Below are positions 41,301 to 50,940 of a stretch of 64,000 nt of DNA, piece by piece; the stretch's first letter is position 1; each line of letters opens with the position of its first letter. Made by a program: the position numbers and the translations under genes. The notes under the pieces are model-generated. The model saw only the letters and a program-made list of their open reading frames with translations. It was not told the DNA's origin and made no database searches. The DNA comes from Patagioenas fasciata (taxonomy: Eukaryota > Chordata > Aves > Columbiformes > Columbidae): positions 31,584,367 to 31,648,366 of the forward strand of contig NC_092525.1 in assembly GCF_037038585.1 (NCBI RefSeq), read 5' to 3'.

Positions 41301-44300
41301 AGTGTCCAAATCACATGTTTCATTAAAAAGTCTCAGTGTTCAAAGGAACATGCTCACAAGTGCTGCAGGATCACAAATACTATAGCCCATTTCATTGCTA
41401 CCCCAGCAGCATGACGTACCTTTTATTCTTATAAGCTGCCCAAGTGAAAAGCTAACAATCCTTGTCCTGGTTATGATATATTCTGGCAATTAGGTATGTA
41501 TGAGTGTTGGATATATTGATATGTTTTTGTTTGCACTTTTGTTTCCTGTAGAAACAAAGAAAAAAGTGGTAGCCAGCCAGCTAGTTTGGACCATGTTCTG
41601 GAGAAGAGATTCCCTCTAAAGACTCACCAGTCAGAGAGCTATCTGCTAATAGGTATGTTTTGGAATTAAATGTTTCACACTTAGAATCTGTGTGTTCCCG
41701 GGTAGTCTGTTAGGCTTCAGACCAAAGGGAGACTGAGAGTTCTGAGTACTGTATCCACTGCTATATTTAATGGCTGGCATAAGCTGTGTTAGCATACTGC
41801 TTGTTCTTTGAGTCACTGGAACAGGTTTTTTATTTACAATGCAACAGCTAGTTGAGTACCGTTAGCACACAACTCAGCAGGTTTCCACACTGAAAAAATG
41901 ACAGCTACAGTTGGCATGAATATCCTTTTTGACAGCATTACGTTTTCTCACTTCTGCGTTACAAGAACCGACTTGTTTCACTCATGTGATTCTGACAGGT
42001 CTATTAAGTAGAAGTGGTGTTTCATGGAAATCCTGGTAACTGCTTTTTTTTAGGATAAAGTGTGCAGATGTAGTGTTCATCAGCAGAAGCACTACCATGG
42101 CTTTTGGAGTCAGTTCTGTCCTTCTGTCTCAATCTCTTTGTCCTCCCCCATCTCTTTTGGTATTCATTCCTTTTCAATACTTTCTCTGCTGTCTGGTTCC
42201 ACTGCCTTCCTATAGTGATACAAGGTACACCACTGTTTGATCAGTTGTTGATCATGGCTTTTTCTTTCTCAGATTCTTCAGAGGTTTAAGCAATTGTTTC
42301 CAAAGAAACACAATGTATAAGGAATCTTGCAATGATTCATCTGTTCCCATGTGGACAGATTCTTGTGTTTGACTTCCAGGCCTGCTAGTAATTTAGAATA
42401 CAGTAGCTGTTAAAATTTATAGTGCCTATTGTGGAAAGACTTTTCAAGACAAAGATAATATTAAGTATTTGTGAGTATATTGGGACTGTATTTTGATAGA
42501 GAGACAAATTTCTGTCCATCTGTAATTGAACTGATTATTCTATTCCAGTCCACTGCTGCAAAAACTTTTATTTTGGTACTGTAACAGTTAACCTGAAGAG
42601 TACTGCTGTGTGTTTTGTCATAGGGTCCTCCGATCAGGTTCTGGTCTCATATTGCTTAGGAGTGGCAACAGGCTGTGAATTGCAGATTTTGTTGTCTGCA
42701 TACATGGAGAGTCAGCTGGAAACAAGCAGTAAAGTCCACATGATGCAACTGGCCACTTCACTGTAGATCCCAGCAAATGCACTGAAAATTGCAGATTGGG
42801 AATGGCTAATTCAGGGTTCAGTTGTTTATTGGATGCAGAGGTTTGCATATGCAATGAGTATAGGAGGAGGCATAAATACACGGAAGTATATGGATGTGTT
42901 TATCCAGCTCTTCAAATCATCTACTGTTTAGCAAAAAGATTAGCATCCCTGAAATTCATTCCTTCCATACCTCACTGCAGGTTCAGACTTGACTTTGGGA
43001 AGCTTTTCTTTCATCTCAAACTTGTCGTTCTCAGAAATGACTCATCTTTAGGTGGTGTGGCTGGAAGTTTCTGTTTTAACAACCTAGATCAGGTTACAAA
43101 GAAACCTCCTATTCCAAGCCATGGAGACTATCCAGCTCTGACAGTATAGCCTATTCATGCAGCAGGGATTGGAATTATTGTCAGCATTACCACAGAATAA
43201 TATTATAGTGCAGCTGTTCTGTGTCTTTGTGATTTTGGGAGAATCATCAAGTGAATGGAATTTGATGGCTAGCTCCTTCCTCAAAATATAATTTCATGTA
43301 CATTTTTGTGAGCAAATAATTTACATGATCTGACAATATTTTCCTCAGGAAAAAGCGTTAAGATATGAACCCTGGGATAGAAATCAGGAACTGTATATGT
43401 TTTTGCCTTCTGAACTATTGTTTTCCCCCTGCAGGTTCACGACGTCCATCTCAGTTGCCTGAAGCAGATGCAGACTCCTGTCCAAGCTCTCCTGCATTTA
43501 GAACAGGCAGTGAACCTTCTCTAAGCCCCACAGTTGTTCAGAAAGTCACCTCTGAGTCACAAGTAGGGGAGGCTCTGAGAGGATCAGACAGTCAGCTCTG
43601 TCCAAAGCCCCCACCTAAACCCAGCAAAGCACTCCTGATGAAGTGCCCAGATTCTCCTTTGGCTTCCCACAGTTCAGAAGAACACTATTGTGAACTCAGC
43701 CCTGCCAGAGATCCTGCATCAACAAAACAATATTTATGTCAGAAAAACAACTATGTGGAACATCTGACACGAAAGGAGAGGGGAACACACTCATTCAGGA
43801 ACTCGGATACAAACTATTTGATCCTGGAAGATGACTCTCCAATGAACCCTGCAGATCCTTTAGAAGCTTCAACGGAGTTGGCTGAGGAAGACGGCATCTT
43901 TTCTGTACCTGTTTTTGAGACGGTGTCCAGTTTTAGACCAAATGATTTTGAATCCAAACTACTTCCTCCTGAAAACAAGCCATTGGAAACATCAATGTTA
44001 AGAAGAGTTAAGGAGCTTTTCACCAACAACAATCCAAAGATTATTGCACAGCATATTCTTAGGATGGACTGCAAGGTAAAAAAATCTCTTGCATGTTATG
44101 TTGTACAAGTTTAGACATTTTAAAGAAATGATTTGAAAAGATTGATAGGTAGATTTACAGCTGATGTAATAAATGTATTGCCTTGCTTGCAGGAATTTTT
44201 AGGTTGTGGGTTTGGAGGTTTTTTTGGTGCCTTTGTTTGAGGTTTTTGTGTGTGTGTGTGGTTGGTCGGTTGGTTGTGGGTTGTTTGGGTTTTTTTTTTT

Positions 44301-45366
44301 CCGCCATTTGAAGAACAAGAATATTAACAAACCCTTTGGACTAAAGGTCTCAGACCATTCTTGACTTTGGACTCAAATTCTCAGTGTTCCATACATCTTT
44401 TTAATCCCTGATCAGTTTCTGTATATCTGTGATTCAGCCTTTGTCCTATACGCAAGGAAGGGCTATCTATGCTGGAAACCACTGTGGAAAGAGCTACTCA
44501 TGACAGGAAATAGCTAGTTAGTTTGCAAGAGTGAGGAGTAGCCAGACATTACCTGGTTGCCATATGGCTGGCCATAAGACATTCAATGGAACTAAATATG
44601 TTTAAACTTGTAAAACTAGCTGCTCTTCTAGTCTTTGTCTGAGTCTCTGCCTTACAGCTGGATAGGTGGTGTAGGAAAATAGCGATCAGGACTTCTGCAC
44701 TTCTCTCCTTTGAGAGAACTGTATTGCTAGTGGAATTGTTTAGGAAGATATAAAACCACAAAGAACTATTTTTCACAATGTAGACTTTGTTCAGCTGTCA
44801 GGGCTTGGAGATCAGCTGTTGCATCAGTAATATGAAAAGACGGGAGAATTAATCTCCTTAAGAGGTGATGACTCTGTAATAAAAGAAATGCAACTGTAGT
44901 TGAACCTGCACCATGTTGCTGGTGATGCTGCTCCAGAAGAAATGTGTCTGTGGCACTTCCCTGGTGCTGCTGCCCGATTCCCAGAGCTCTGGGAAGGGGG
45001 TGGTGGGATGTGTGTCAGTCCCTGCCAGCTGCTGGGCTCCTGCCAACAGCCAGCACAGCTTTTCTCCTCACTACCACTGTTGGCTGCTGCCAAGTGAGGC
45101 TTCATGCAGACGTGGTGACTCAGAAATACTCGGCTCCACAACTGCTTGGTCTTTTCAGAAGTGAGAGACTGTGGATTCTTTACTGTTGTTCTAGGAGTAG
45201 GAACAGCATTCTCCAACATTTCAGTTCCAAAATTCACCTTTTCCTCCTTCAACCTAATAAGAATAACCAGAATGTGTTTTAATATATTGTTAAAAGAGCA
45301 TGTTGCTTGAAAGCATTGGATATGCAACCCTTAGACAACTAGTAAGGGGTGTTATCTATCTATCTA

Positions 45367-45398
<32 letters not shown>

Positions 45399-48300
45399 TT
45401 AATTAGCTCATTTTTAGTGTCCTTATTTTAAATCCTGTAAAGTTTGGAATAGGGCCTAGGAAACTGGCCTGCTGCTATTTGTGTGGGAGCCTCTACCATT
45501 ACTTAAGAGTCACTGGAGTGTTACAGATTTTTGGATTTTAGAGAAAGAACAGTAACTAGCTGGGACATGTAGAGAAGTCTATTTTATCTCCATCTCACAG
45601 TGCTGAGAGCCAATGACTGTAATTCGTTGGTAACTTGCTGTATGCAATTGCGAGTGATAAGAACTGCGTGATACAATGAGATTGGCATGTGAACTGGGCC
45701 AGAACAAACGCTTTGTACGCAGATCTGTGATAAGGCTGGAGTTTGTAGGTCTTCTCATGTGGCATCAGTAGCTCAGTTTGCCTTTTAAAGAATGACATTT
45801 CTAATAGCGACCGAAGCACCATATGGTGAGTGATGGAGTGAATATCTGCCACTTGCATGCCTGAGAGGGCTTTTTGTGATGAAGGATTAGCAATCAGTGT
45901 GTCTCCAGGGGCTTCGAATCACTCCTGCGTCTCTAGAAGTGAAACAGGTTTCTCTACAATGCTAAATGTTGTATGTCTTTTCATAACCAAGAAAGGGTGT
46001 ATCAGAAATAGCAGGCTGATTGGTTTGTAAATGTCTCAACATACAGGCCTTAAACCAGCAGATAATCTTGCCTTACAGTATTAATGTGGTTTCGCTTGTA
46101 ATTAGCATATATAATTGTTATTGATATAACCAGTAGCTAATTCTGTATGTTTAAAAAGGAAAGACAAATTGGTGAGGGTGTCAGTTTTCGCATACTGACT
46201 TAATTAGGCACTCACCATTCAGTGTCCTCCTTTAAGTCCTTTTACTAATTAACCTTTATGTGAGGGCCATGTGCTGTAATCAGAAACACTCTGAGCAGTC
46301 GTCTGTTTAGAAATAAGGCACCAAAGCAAATGGGTACACCTTGAAGGCCAAAGAGCTGTGCCACCCTGACAAGAACCAGGCCAAGAGAGCCCCACATTTC
46401 CTGGAGCTTGCATTATTAATTTCCTTCTGAAAGTGAAGGATAGAAGTTTGATAAAGCATTTTGGTCACAACTTTCTATATGTCTTCTGATGGCTCAATCA
46501 CACACACAAAAATATTTTATTAGTCGTTTTATGTTATGCACTGAATGCGCATAAGTTAATCTAGTTTTTTCTTAGATGACTGTATTCTGATGTTGCATGC
46601 TCTGCACTTAGCTCTGTATGCCCTGCACTAACTTGGAGGACTTCTACATGGCTAGGTTTTGTTTTCTTTTTAAATAAGTTACGTTTCAAAACTCATGCAC
46701 AAATTTTTGCATATCACAGGTAGCAAGGATACTAGAAGTTTCTGAAGAGATGAGGAGGATTATGGGAGTGAACTCTGGTCTTGAACTGATTACCTTGCCT
46801 TACGGGCATCAACTGCGCCTTGACCTAATTGAAAGGTAGATGTTCCTGTTACTCATTTCTAAGGCAGATGCCCAGATCAGAGCATTGCTAAATTGTACTC
46901 TACACTTCCTCAAAGAATGCTTTCCCGCACGTTTTCTGAACTCATGTGTACAGAAGATAATTTAGTGAGATGGTGTTTAACTTCTTTTTGCATAGGAGAA
47001 ATTCCTTAAGGTGATGGATCAACTCCATACATGTAATACAGGGAAAGGGGAATTGCATTGAAAGCAGGGGCCTTAGAGCTGCTGAACACCCTCAGCTCTC
47101 CTTTCAGAGCTCAGTTAAACTAAAGCTCAGGGGACCTATAATCTAGCTGAGAATGTTTGTGGAAGAGATTGAAGGTAGTAGTCTAATGCAACTGGGGAAG
47201 AGGACAGAGGATCTAGTAAAATAAAAAGTGATCAGCAAAGCTTTCTGTGAAACCTCTGCATAAGGGGGAACAATTAGGGTCTTCTACCCTGATCTAGCTT
47301 TTCTGCTTCTCTGATTCAGATTTCAGTAGTTTGGTTGCTTGAAATTTAGGTGCAGAGGGCAAAGAGAATTGGGACAATTTTCCTTTACGTGTTCGTTCAT
47401 TCATTGCTTGAGCAGAATTTTATATACCAGTAATGCTTTAGGAAAATTTATTAAAACAAAAATTCAAAGGCATTGTATATATATTGCATATAATGGCATT
47501 ACTGCTCTCGATACAATTAAGTTGCTAAGTTTGCTGGCCACACCAAGATATTTAAATATATCTTTAAATTTATTTCCCTGAACATATGTACAGCATAATG
47601 TTATTATTAATTTAATAGTTTGTAACCGGTAGTCTGAATTGTTTCACTGGCAGGCATAATACCATGGCTATAGGAATAGCTGTGGATATCTTGGGTTGCA
47701 CAGGAAATGTAGAAGATAGAGCCGCAACATTAAACAGGATCATCCAAGTGGCAGTGGAGCTGAAGGACTCACTGGGGGATTTATATGCATTTTCTGCCAT
47801 TATGAAAGCACTGGAAATGCCACAGGTAAAAATCTGTTTGTCTTTACTTTCCAAAATATAGAGAAGTTTGGTTTATTTAATTTATGCAATTTCATCAAGA
47901 CTAGAGAGATCATCAGAACAACAACCTTCTCATCAGCAGTGTACTTTTCCTGTGAATTGCTATAGTCAATAATTGGTATTCTGTTTTGTGTGAACAGGTC
48001 ACTAGGTTAGAACAAACCTGGACCTCTCTAAGACATCGTTATACCCAGACTGCCATTATGTATGAAAAACGGCTGAAGCCGTTCAGCAAAGCTTTGCATG
48101 AAGGACAAGATGAGTGGAGCAGTGAGTATAGTGACACTGTTTTCTATTTAGCCTCTTAACTCTCCCATTGCTGATTTCCTGTATAGGCCTATGAGGCAGC
48201 TGCTATTTCAATAGGTGTGCACCATATATTAAAATGACTATGTGAACTTATATAATGCAGTATAAGACAATGAAACCAAAGGAGACTGTCTGCCATCCAA

Positions 48301-49806
48301 ACATCAGTATGTACCCATGTGGAATTTAACATTCTGCGCAAACCCACCCTCCCTCTTTTTGGAGCATAAACTGAAATGCTCTGCGCCATCCCAAAGGCAG
48401 GCAAGGGGGAGAAAACATTTCTCTAAGAGAATGGGTAGAGAATAAATATGGTTTAGCCTCACAACATTTAATGACTCAGATTTGAAACCTGATTAAAATC
48501 TCTGTGCCACTGTCTAGTAATTCAGCAGAGCTTTCTCCTGTAGCAAATACAGTTTCCCAACACTAATTTGTCTTGGCCTTCTCCCCCAGCCAGTTCACTG
48601 GAAACTGGTAGGATGTGTAACTGAGGTAAGGAGCTAATTCAAAAGATGGCAAACAAAGAGTAGTTTCCAATTGTGAAACAAATATTGCAGTTACAATCTT
48701 CTTCAATTGGCACATTTTTAAATGTCTGTTATAATTTACTTGTTACTGTCTACACCAGAGACTGCCGGTGCGCCACAGAACATAACAGTGCCCCTGCTGA
48801 TGCCTCTTGTTACCCTGATGGAGCGACAAGCCGTTGTTTTTGAAGGCATGGACCTGTGGGAAAGCAGTGACCAAAGCTGTGAAATAATGCTCAAGCACTT
48901 GGCCACAGCACGTCAAATAGCACAGAATGCAGAAATGTACAGCCTGACTGCAGAACAGATGCTGGAAGGTAGGGAGTGGGACAAACTGCTGCACATTAAC
49001 AGTGTGTGGGATATGTCTGAAGAATAAAGTCTCCACCTAAGTCAGTGCAAGAAATTCTTCTCTTCTGTAGGAGTTGAGATAGTAGCAGATGTCCTGCAGG
49101 AAGCTCAAGGGCCAACAGTATTATTTAAAAGCTGACAATAAATTTGTCATCACTATAGTTCTCCAGTAAGCATTAGAGCACACATTTTTGCTAAACATAG
49201 TGCTGTTTGAGCAATTGAGATCTTGACCACTTGCAGCCAGAAAGCAACATGCTAATAATGTGACTTTGTTATTTTAAATTTGCAGTGAAAAAGCTGAAGG
49301 AGGAAAAAGGAGTGTAAGTATTTCTGCAGGCAGCACATGTACATCAGTAATTAAGATCAGGCTATAATGACAATTCTAGGTCATTAGAACTGAGCAAAGG
49401 ATAGCCTGTCCCTGTGTCCCCACAGCCATTTGTGTGCCACTAGAATGTACAGATGGAAAGGATTTTCACTGTTTGACTAGCTTGTTAAAGTTGTGCAAAA
49501 TGAGCCCAGTACACTAATGCTCCTCTTATTTGGATGGATGGAATGCAGTTTAAAAGCCCTTTCTTCTGAATAAAAAACTTGCTGATGGTGATATTGTTGT
49601 ATTCTTTTTACTTACTAGGTTTCCAGCCAGATGAAGAGATGAGTGAAATCTTCAAGACAGAATTTCAAATGAGATTGCTCTGGGGCAGCAAAGGAGCACA
49701 AGTTAATCAAAATGAAAGATATGAGAAATTCAGCCAGATTTTAACTGCACTTTCCCGAAAACTGGAACCTCCTTCAGTGAAGCAGGTGGAACAATTAAGT
49801 ATATAA
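14262..49806 (+). CDS. BCAR3: BCAR3 (NSP2/AND-34), ten in-window coding exons, 5' incomplete
   Basis: BCAR3 is an NSP-family adaptor: an SH2 domain binds phosphotyrosine partners and a C-terminal Cdc25-like domain binds p130Cas/BCAR1 tightly, acting at the cell cortex and focal adhesions to promote Src/Cas signalling and migration. The exons are 14262-14301, 38829-38957, 40107-40549, 41552-41652, 43435-44075, 46720-46835, 47654-47825, 47998-48121, 48759-48968 and 49619-49806. Their phases join without a break: 2164 bp, giving one partial codon, 720 codons and a stop. In the fragment, SH2 spans about residues 48-150 (WYHGRIP, FLIRDS with the phosphotyrosine-binding arginine). A variable Ser/Pro-rich linker with PKPPPKP follows, then the Cdc25-like domain from about 398 to the end. 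Human BCAR3 is 825 residues as I recall, so about 105 N-terminal residues lie upstream. All introns are GT-AG. The Cdc25-like fold in this family is thought to lack real exchange activity; that is family knowledge, not visible here. Confidence 0.97.
19995..20308 (+). mobile_element. CR1 LINE, 3' end (sense orientation)
   Basis: It contains the CR1 3' signature blocks in order: GGTCTCTTCTTCCAAGTAAC, GCGATAGGATGAGAGG, GGGGAGATTTAGATTGGATG, GAGTCACCATCCCTGAAGG, GATGATCTTAAAGGTCTTTT and the terminal ATGATTCTATGATTCTAT octamers. Compared with the usual CR1 3' region, the GGCTGCCCAGGG block that normally follows CTGGAACA is missing, so there is a small internal deletion. It is a 5'-truncated copy of about 310 bp, and the left boundary is approximate. 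Confidence 0.93.
21358..21463 (+). repeat. 53-bp tandem duplication (two copies)
   Basis: Copy 1 is 21358-21410 and copy 2 is 21411-21463. Both begin CTACTACATGTGCTGAGATT and end TTTTCTTGGCAC. They directly abut and differ at only two positions (GAGCC/GTGCC and ATCAAA/ATAAAA). The unit resembles no repeat family I know, so it looks like a local duplication of unique sequence. Confidence 0.95.
23396..23489 (+). repeat. G/T-rich simple repeat (GT, GTTT, GTT, GGTT units)
   Basis: The sense strand of the intron carries consecutive TG, TTTTG, GTT and TTGG runs over about 95 bp. It is a compound low-complexity tract, likely polymorphic in length. Confidence 0.92.
24195..24556 (-). pseudogene. Polyadenylated retrocopy-like insertion, source unknown
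   Basis: On the minus strand the insertion ends in a long A tail (a 22-A block at 24229-24208, then a slightly interrupted A-rich stretch to 24195). AATAAA signals occur at 24261-24256 and 24245-24240, the nearer one 10-15 nt before the tail. The 10-mer GATTTAAATG occurs exactly on both sides (24185-24194 and 24557-24566), as a target-site duplication would. The body of about 330 nt contains an open frame from ATG at 24502 to a TAA at 24262-24260 that overlaps the first AATAAA (80 codons, starting [16 protein letters not shown]). I do not recognise it. It may be a retroposed 3' UTR, a short mRNA or a non-coding RNA; the coding potential of the frame is doubtful. Alternatively it could be a true antisense transcript end. 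Confidence 0.55.
29459..29545 (-). mobile_element. CR1 LINE, short 3' end (minus orientation)
   Basis: The plus strand reads TCATAGAATGG, TTTGGGCTGGAAGAAACC, TTTAAAGATCATTTAGTCCA and CCAACCCTCCTGCC. This is the reverse complement of a CR1 3' terminus with its octamer remnant. Only about 90 bp remain; the inner boundary is approximate. Confidence 0.9.
31957..31970. repeat. (TA)7 microsatellite
   Basis: Seven uninterrupted TA units lie inside the BCAR3 long intron. It is short and is listed as a simple repeat only. Confidence 0.9.
34189..34250 (+). repeat. (AAACC)n / (CCA)n simple repeat
   Basis: AAACC units (about 34190-34214) pass through an A/C-rich spacer into five ACC triplets (34229-34243) and an A run. 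It is low-complexity sequence in the BCAR3 intron, with the C/A-rich strand being the transcript sense strand. Confidence 0.9.
38829..38957 (+). CDS. BCAR3: BCAR3 coding exon, start of SH2 domain
   Basis: The exon has acceptor TATTGCAG, donor CGGCAG|GTATGT and 43 codons in phase 0-0. It begins [20 protein letters not shown] and ends [11 protein letters not shown]. The W-Y-H-G-R tract opens the SH2 domain, including the conserved alpha-A arginine. The internal ATG (codon 8, MDNSPEKL) matches the position where a shorter BCAR3 isoform could start, since the human counterpart also has a methionine there (MDRTPEKL). Confidence 0.97.
38958..40106 (+). other. BCAR3: BCAR3 intron with GC-rich patch
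   Basis: This is a 1.15-kb intron between the two SH2-encoding exons. Apart from the CpG-rich block at 39446-39550 it is AT-rich and I see no other element in it. Confidence 0.85.
39446..39550. other. CpG-rich patch in BCAR3 intron
   Basis: About 105 bp contain roughly ten CpG dinucleotides, including GGGCCGCGC and AGCCGCGCAC, inside an otherwise AT-rich intron. Base composition changes abruptly on both sides. It is neither a known exon nor a repeat I recognise. It could be an inserted fragment, a regulatory CpG cluster or a cryptic promoter. Confidence 0.6.
40107..40549 (+). CDS. BCAR3: BCAR3 coding exon, bulk of SH2 domain
   Basis: The acceptor is TCCTCACAG and the donor is TTTTGAG|GTACTT. 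It has 147 codons plus two bases. It starts [26 protein letters not shown] holds the phosphotyrosine-coordinating arginine of the FLVR motif. HFKINRTV and [13 protein letters not shown], with the conserved late SH2 helix, follow. The domain ends near [13 protein letters not shown]. The tail ([18 protein letters not shown]) matches the human segment with its basophilic serine site. The donor differs from consensus at +4 (GTACTT), so read-through into the intron would add a short tail and stop at 40598. Confidence 0.97.
41552..41652 (+). CDS. BCAR3: BCAR3 coding exon, linker (101 bp)
   Basis: The acceptor is TTTCCTGTAG and the donor is ATAG|GTATGT. The first base completes an Arg codon, then [20 protein letters not shown] is read, up to ESYLLI. 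It matches the human [15 protein letters not shown] segment. It is a non-symmetric exon (phases 2 to 1), so skipping it would shift the frame. Confidence 0.95.
41653..43434 (+). other. BCAR3: BCAR3 intron, 1.8 kb
   Basis: No repeat or exon was recognised. Open frames on both strands (for example plus 42796-43149) lack family resemblance and paired splice sites. Confidence 0.8.
43435..44075 (+). CDS. BCAR3: BCAR3 coding exon, variable linker and start of Cdc25-like domain
   Basis: The acceptor is CCCCCTGCAG and the donor is TGCAAG|GTAAAA, and the exon is 641 bp. The first part is Ser/Pro-rich and divergent from human, but anchors remain: [33 protein letters not shown] (a possible SH3 ligand), HYCEL and NYLILEDD (tyrosines in acidic context). 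The last 54 codons, from [15 protein letters not shown] through [20 protein letters not shown] to MDCK, are well conserved and open the C-terminal p130Cas-binding domain. Confidence 0.97.
44206..44303 (+). repeat. G/T-rich simple repeat
   Basis: GTTTG, (TG)n, GGTT and a T run extend over about 100 bp. The composition closely resembles the tract at 23396-23489 in the same gene and on the same strand. Confidence 0.9.
45353..45398. repeat. Compound microsatellite (TATC)n(TC)n(AT)n
   Basis: Four TATC units run into about seven TC units and then about eight AT units, uninterrupted over 46 bp. It is probably length-polymorphic and usable as an STR marker. Confidence 0.95.
46720..46835 (+). CDS. 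BCAR3: BCAR3 coding exon, Cdc25-like domain
   Basis: The acceptor is ATATCACAG and the donor is GAAAG|GTAGAT. The translation [20 protein letters not shown] and [19 protein letters not shown] is nearly identical to human. It ends in a split Arg codon. Confidence 0.97.
47654..47825 (+). CDS. BCAR3: BCAR3 coding exon, Cdc25-like domain
   Basis: The acceptor is TTTCACTGGCAG and the donor is CCACAG|GTAAAA. It completes the Arg codon, then reads [18 protein letters not shown] through [18 protein letters not shown] to MKALEMPQ. This is the most conserved part of the NSP C-terminal domain. Introns on either side are 818 and 172 bp. Confidence 0.97.
47998..48121 (+). CDS. BCAR3: BCAR3 coding exon, Cdc25-like domain
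   Basis: The acceptor is GTGTGAACAG and the donor is AGCA|GTGAGT. It reads [41 protein letters not shown] and one base of a split codon. The only in-frame junction with the next exon gives Lys (A plus AG). The following intron is 637 bp with no recognisable content. Confidence 0.95.
48759..48968 (+). CDS. BCAR3: BCAR3 coding exon, Cdc25-like domain
   Basis: The acceptor is TACACCAG and the donor is GGAAG|GTAGGG. It reads [40 protein letters not shown] and [20 protein letters not shown], ending in a split Gly codon. Without splicing the frame would run on to a TAA at 49025-49027. The start (AG ACT) is fixed by frame with the previous exon. Confidence 0.96.
49619..49806 (+). CDS. BCAR3: BCAR3 terminal coding exon
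   Basis: The acceptor is CTTACTAG. It reads [40 protein letters not shown] and [20 protein letters not shown], ending SI and TAA. Human ends ...PPPVKQAEL, so this copy carries a slightly longer C-terminus. It lies at the end of the p130Cas-binding domain. Confidence 0.97.
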
Positions 49807-50155
49807 GACTCTGTAAACACAATTTAAATTACATACTTGAAATAACCTTTTACTTTTCTTTTGGCGATTTGATACTGCACAAACTTCCCGCATTTCACAA
49901 GATGTTTAGAACTTTAAACTGCACAATGCACACTTGTTTTAAAACTACTGATTTCTCAACAAATTATTTATTTACTGTGTCACCAAGACATTTAATGATC
50001 CCTTTAAACAGATAGGTTATCCCTGTAAGATAGTCTTACAGCTTTCTGTATTTCCCTAGAGTTGCAATATTTTGATAATGCCTAGGAATAAGGGCATTGG
50101 CATCTTAATATTAAAATGTAGCAAATAGTGTAAATAAAATGATAGATTAAGTATG
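49807..50155 (+). other. BCAR3: BCAR3 3' UTR (minimal)
   Basis: This is AT-rich sequence after the stop codon up to the expected cleavage site 15-20 nt past the AATAAA at 50133. An ATTAAA further on (about 50224), followed by a GT-rich stretch near 50355, could give a longer 3' UTR. The end is inferred, not seen. Confidence 0.6.
50133..50138 (+). terminator. BCAR3: BCAR3 polyadenylation signal AATAAA
   Basis: This canonical hexamer lies about 330 bp after the BCAR3 stop codon. It is the best candidate on the plus strand before the convergent FNBP1L transcript. Confidence 0.6.
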
Positions 50156-50914
50156 TGACATTGCAGAAAATTTATTGTATAATATTACTTTAATGAATAT
50201 GAAACATTGTACATAGAATGGTAAATTAAACTGTATCTTTATGCAAAATAATTTGCAGATCGCAGAACTACTGCAGGTTGCAGAAATGATCCTTTATTTG
50301 TGACCACAACAGAATGCTCAAATATCACTGCACCTATGAAAGTAGAAAATTAGTTGTGTGTGTGTTGGGACAACTTACATTTTTTTTTCAAGACAGCATC
50401 TGTAGTATTTTGGCTTTTTCTGGAGCCTGCACAACAACTACGCTGCCAGGAATGAATGATAAAATGGCAAGAGCAAACAATCCAGATCATTAAAATGCTT
50501 TCAGGTATGAGTAAATGTGCGTGTATGTATATATTAAACTTGCTTCATTTACAAGGTCAATCACTTTGGTAAGTCGGATTTTTTTTTCCCTTGAATGAAG
50601 GCAAAACATAAGCTGTTAGCACTTTTCACGGAAAATCAGCGTGTATGGTGCTTATATAGTAAAGACTGCTTTAGCAGAGGTTAGAGCTCTATGTGCTCAT
50701 TGTCAGGAAGCATACTTCTGGAGGGAGATGTTACTTGCAGCAACTGAAAGTATTTGAGTAGGCTAACAACAAAACTGACACCAACGTGGAATTATCTATT
50801 CCGCCCATCTACAATCACAGCAGAGGTTCTGCCACCATAACAAGAGATTACAGACCTCACGCTGTGAGTCTCCCTGTCAATCTTAACAGAAGACAAATAG
50901 GGAAGGCTAGTTAC
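50156..50914. other. Intergenic gap between BCAR3 and FNBP1L 3' ends
   Basis: About 0.76 kb separates the inferred cleavage sites of the two convergent genes. It holds a GTGTGTGTTGGG stretch (about 50355-50370) that could serve as a downstream element for a distal BCAR3 poly(A) site. No gene is recognised in it. Confidence 0.55.
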
Positions 50915-50934
50915 TTAGACCATGAAAAGATTTT

Positions 50935-50940
50935 TTTATT
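50935..50940 (-). terminator. FNBP1L: FNBP1L polyadenylation signal AATAAA
   Basis: The plus strand reads TTTATT, giving AATAAA in the FNBP1L transcript. I see no other canonical AATAAA hexamer between the stop codon and this point. Confidence 0.6.

Larger units (their letters stand above)
44076..46719 (+). other. BCAR3: BCAR3 intron, 2.6 kb
   Basis: It holds a GT-rich tract (44206-44303), an unrecognised segment of higher GC near 44900-45130 with fortuitous open frames, a compound microsatellite (45353-45398), and about 740 bp of complex non-repetitive sequence (45594-46330) rich in TAATTA-type motifs that could be conserved non-coding DNA. No exon was recognised. Confidence 0.75.

Noticed and set aside
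44824-45327. 167-codon open frame on minus inside a BCAR3 intron
   Set aside because: No domain or family resemblance, several overlapping open frames of similar size on plus, and no paired splice sites. It is explained by locally higher GC and few stops.
45765-45925. tRNA-like pieces (TAGCTCAGT and TTCGAATC)
   Set aside because: A-box-like and B-box-like stretches are about 150 nt apart and no cloverleaf stems form, so not a tRNA gene.
48722-49027. BCAR3 exon read as a 101-codon gene ending at 49027
   Set aside because: The real exon is 48759-48968; residues before and after come from intron sequence around the AG and GT sites.
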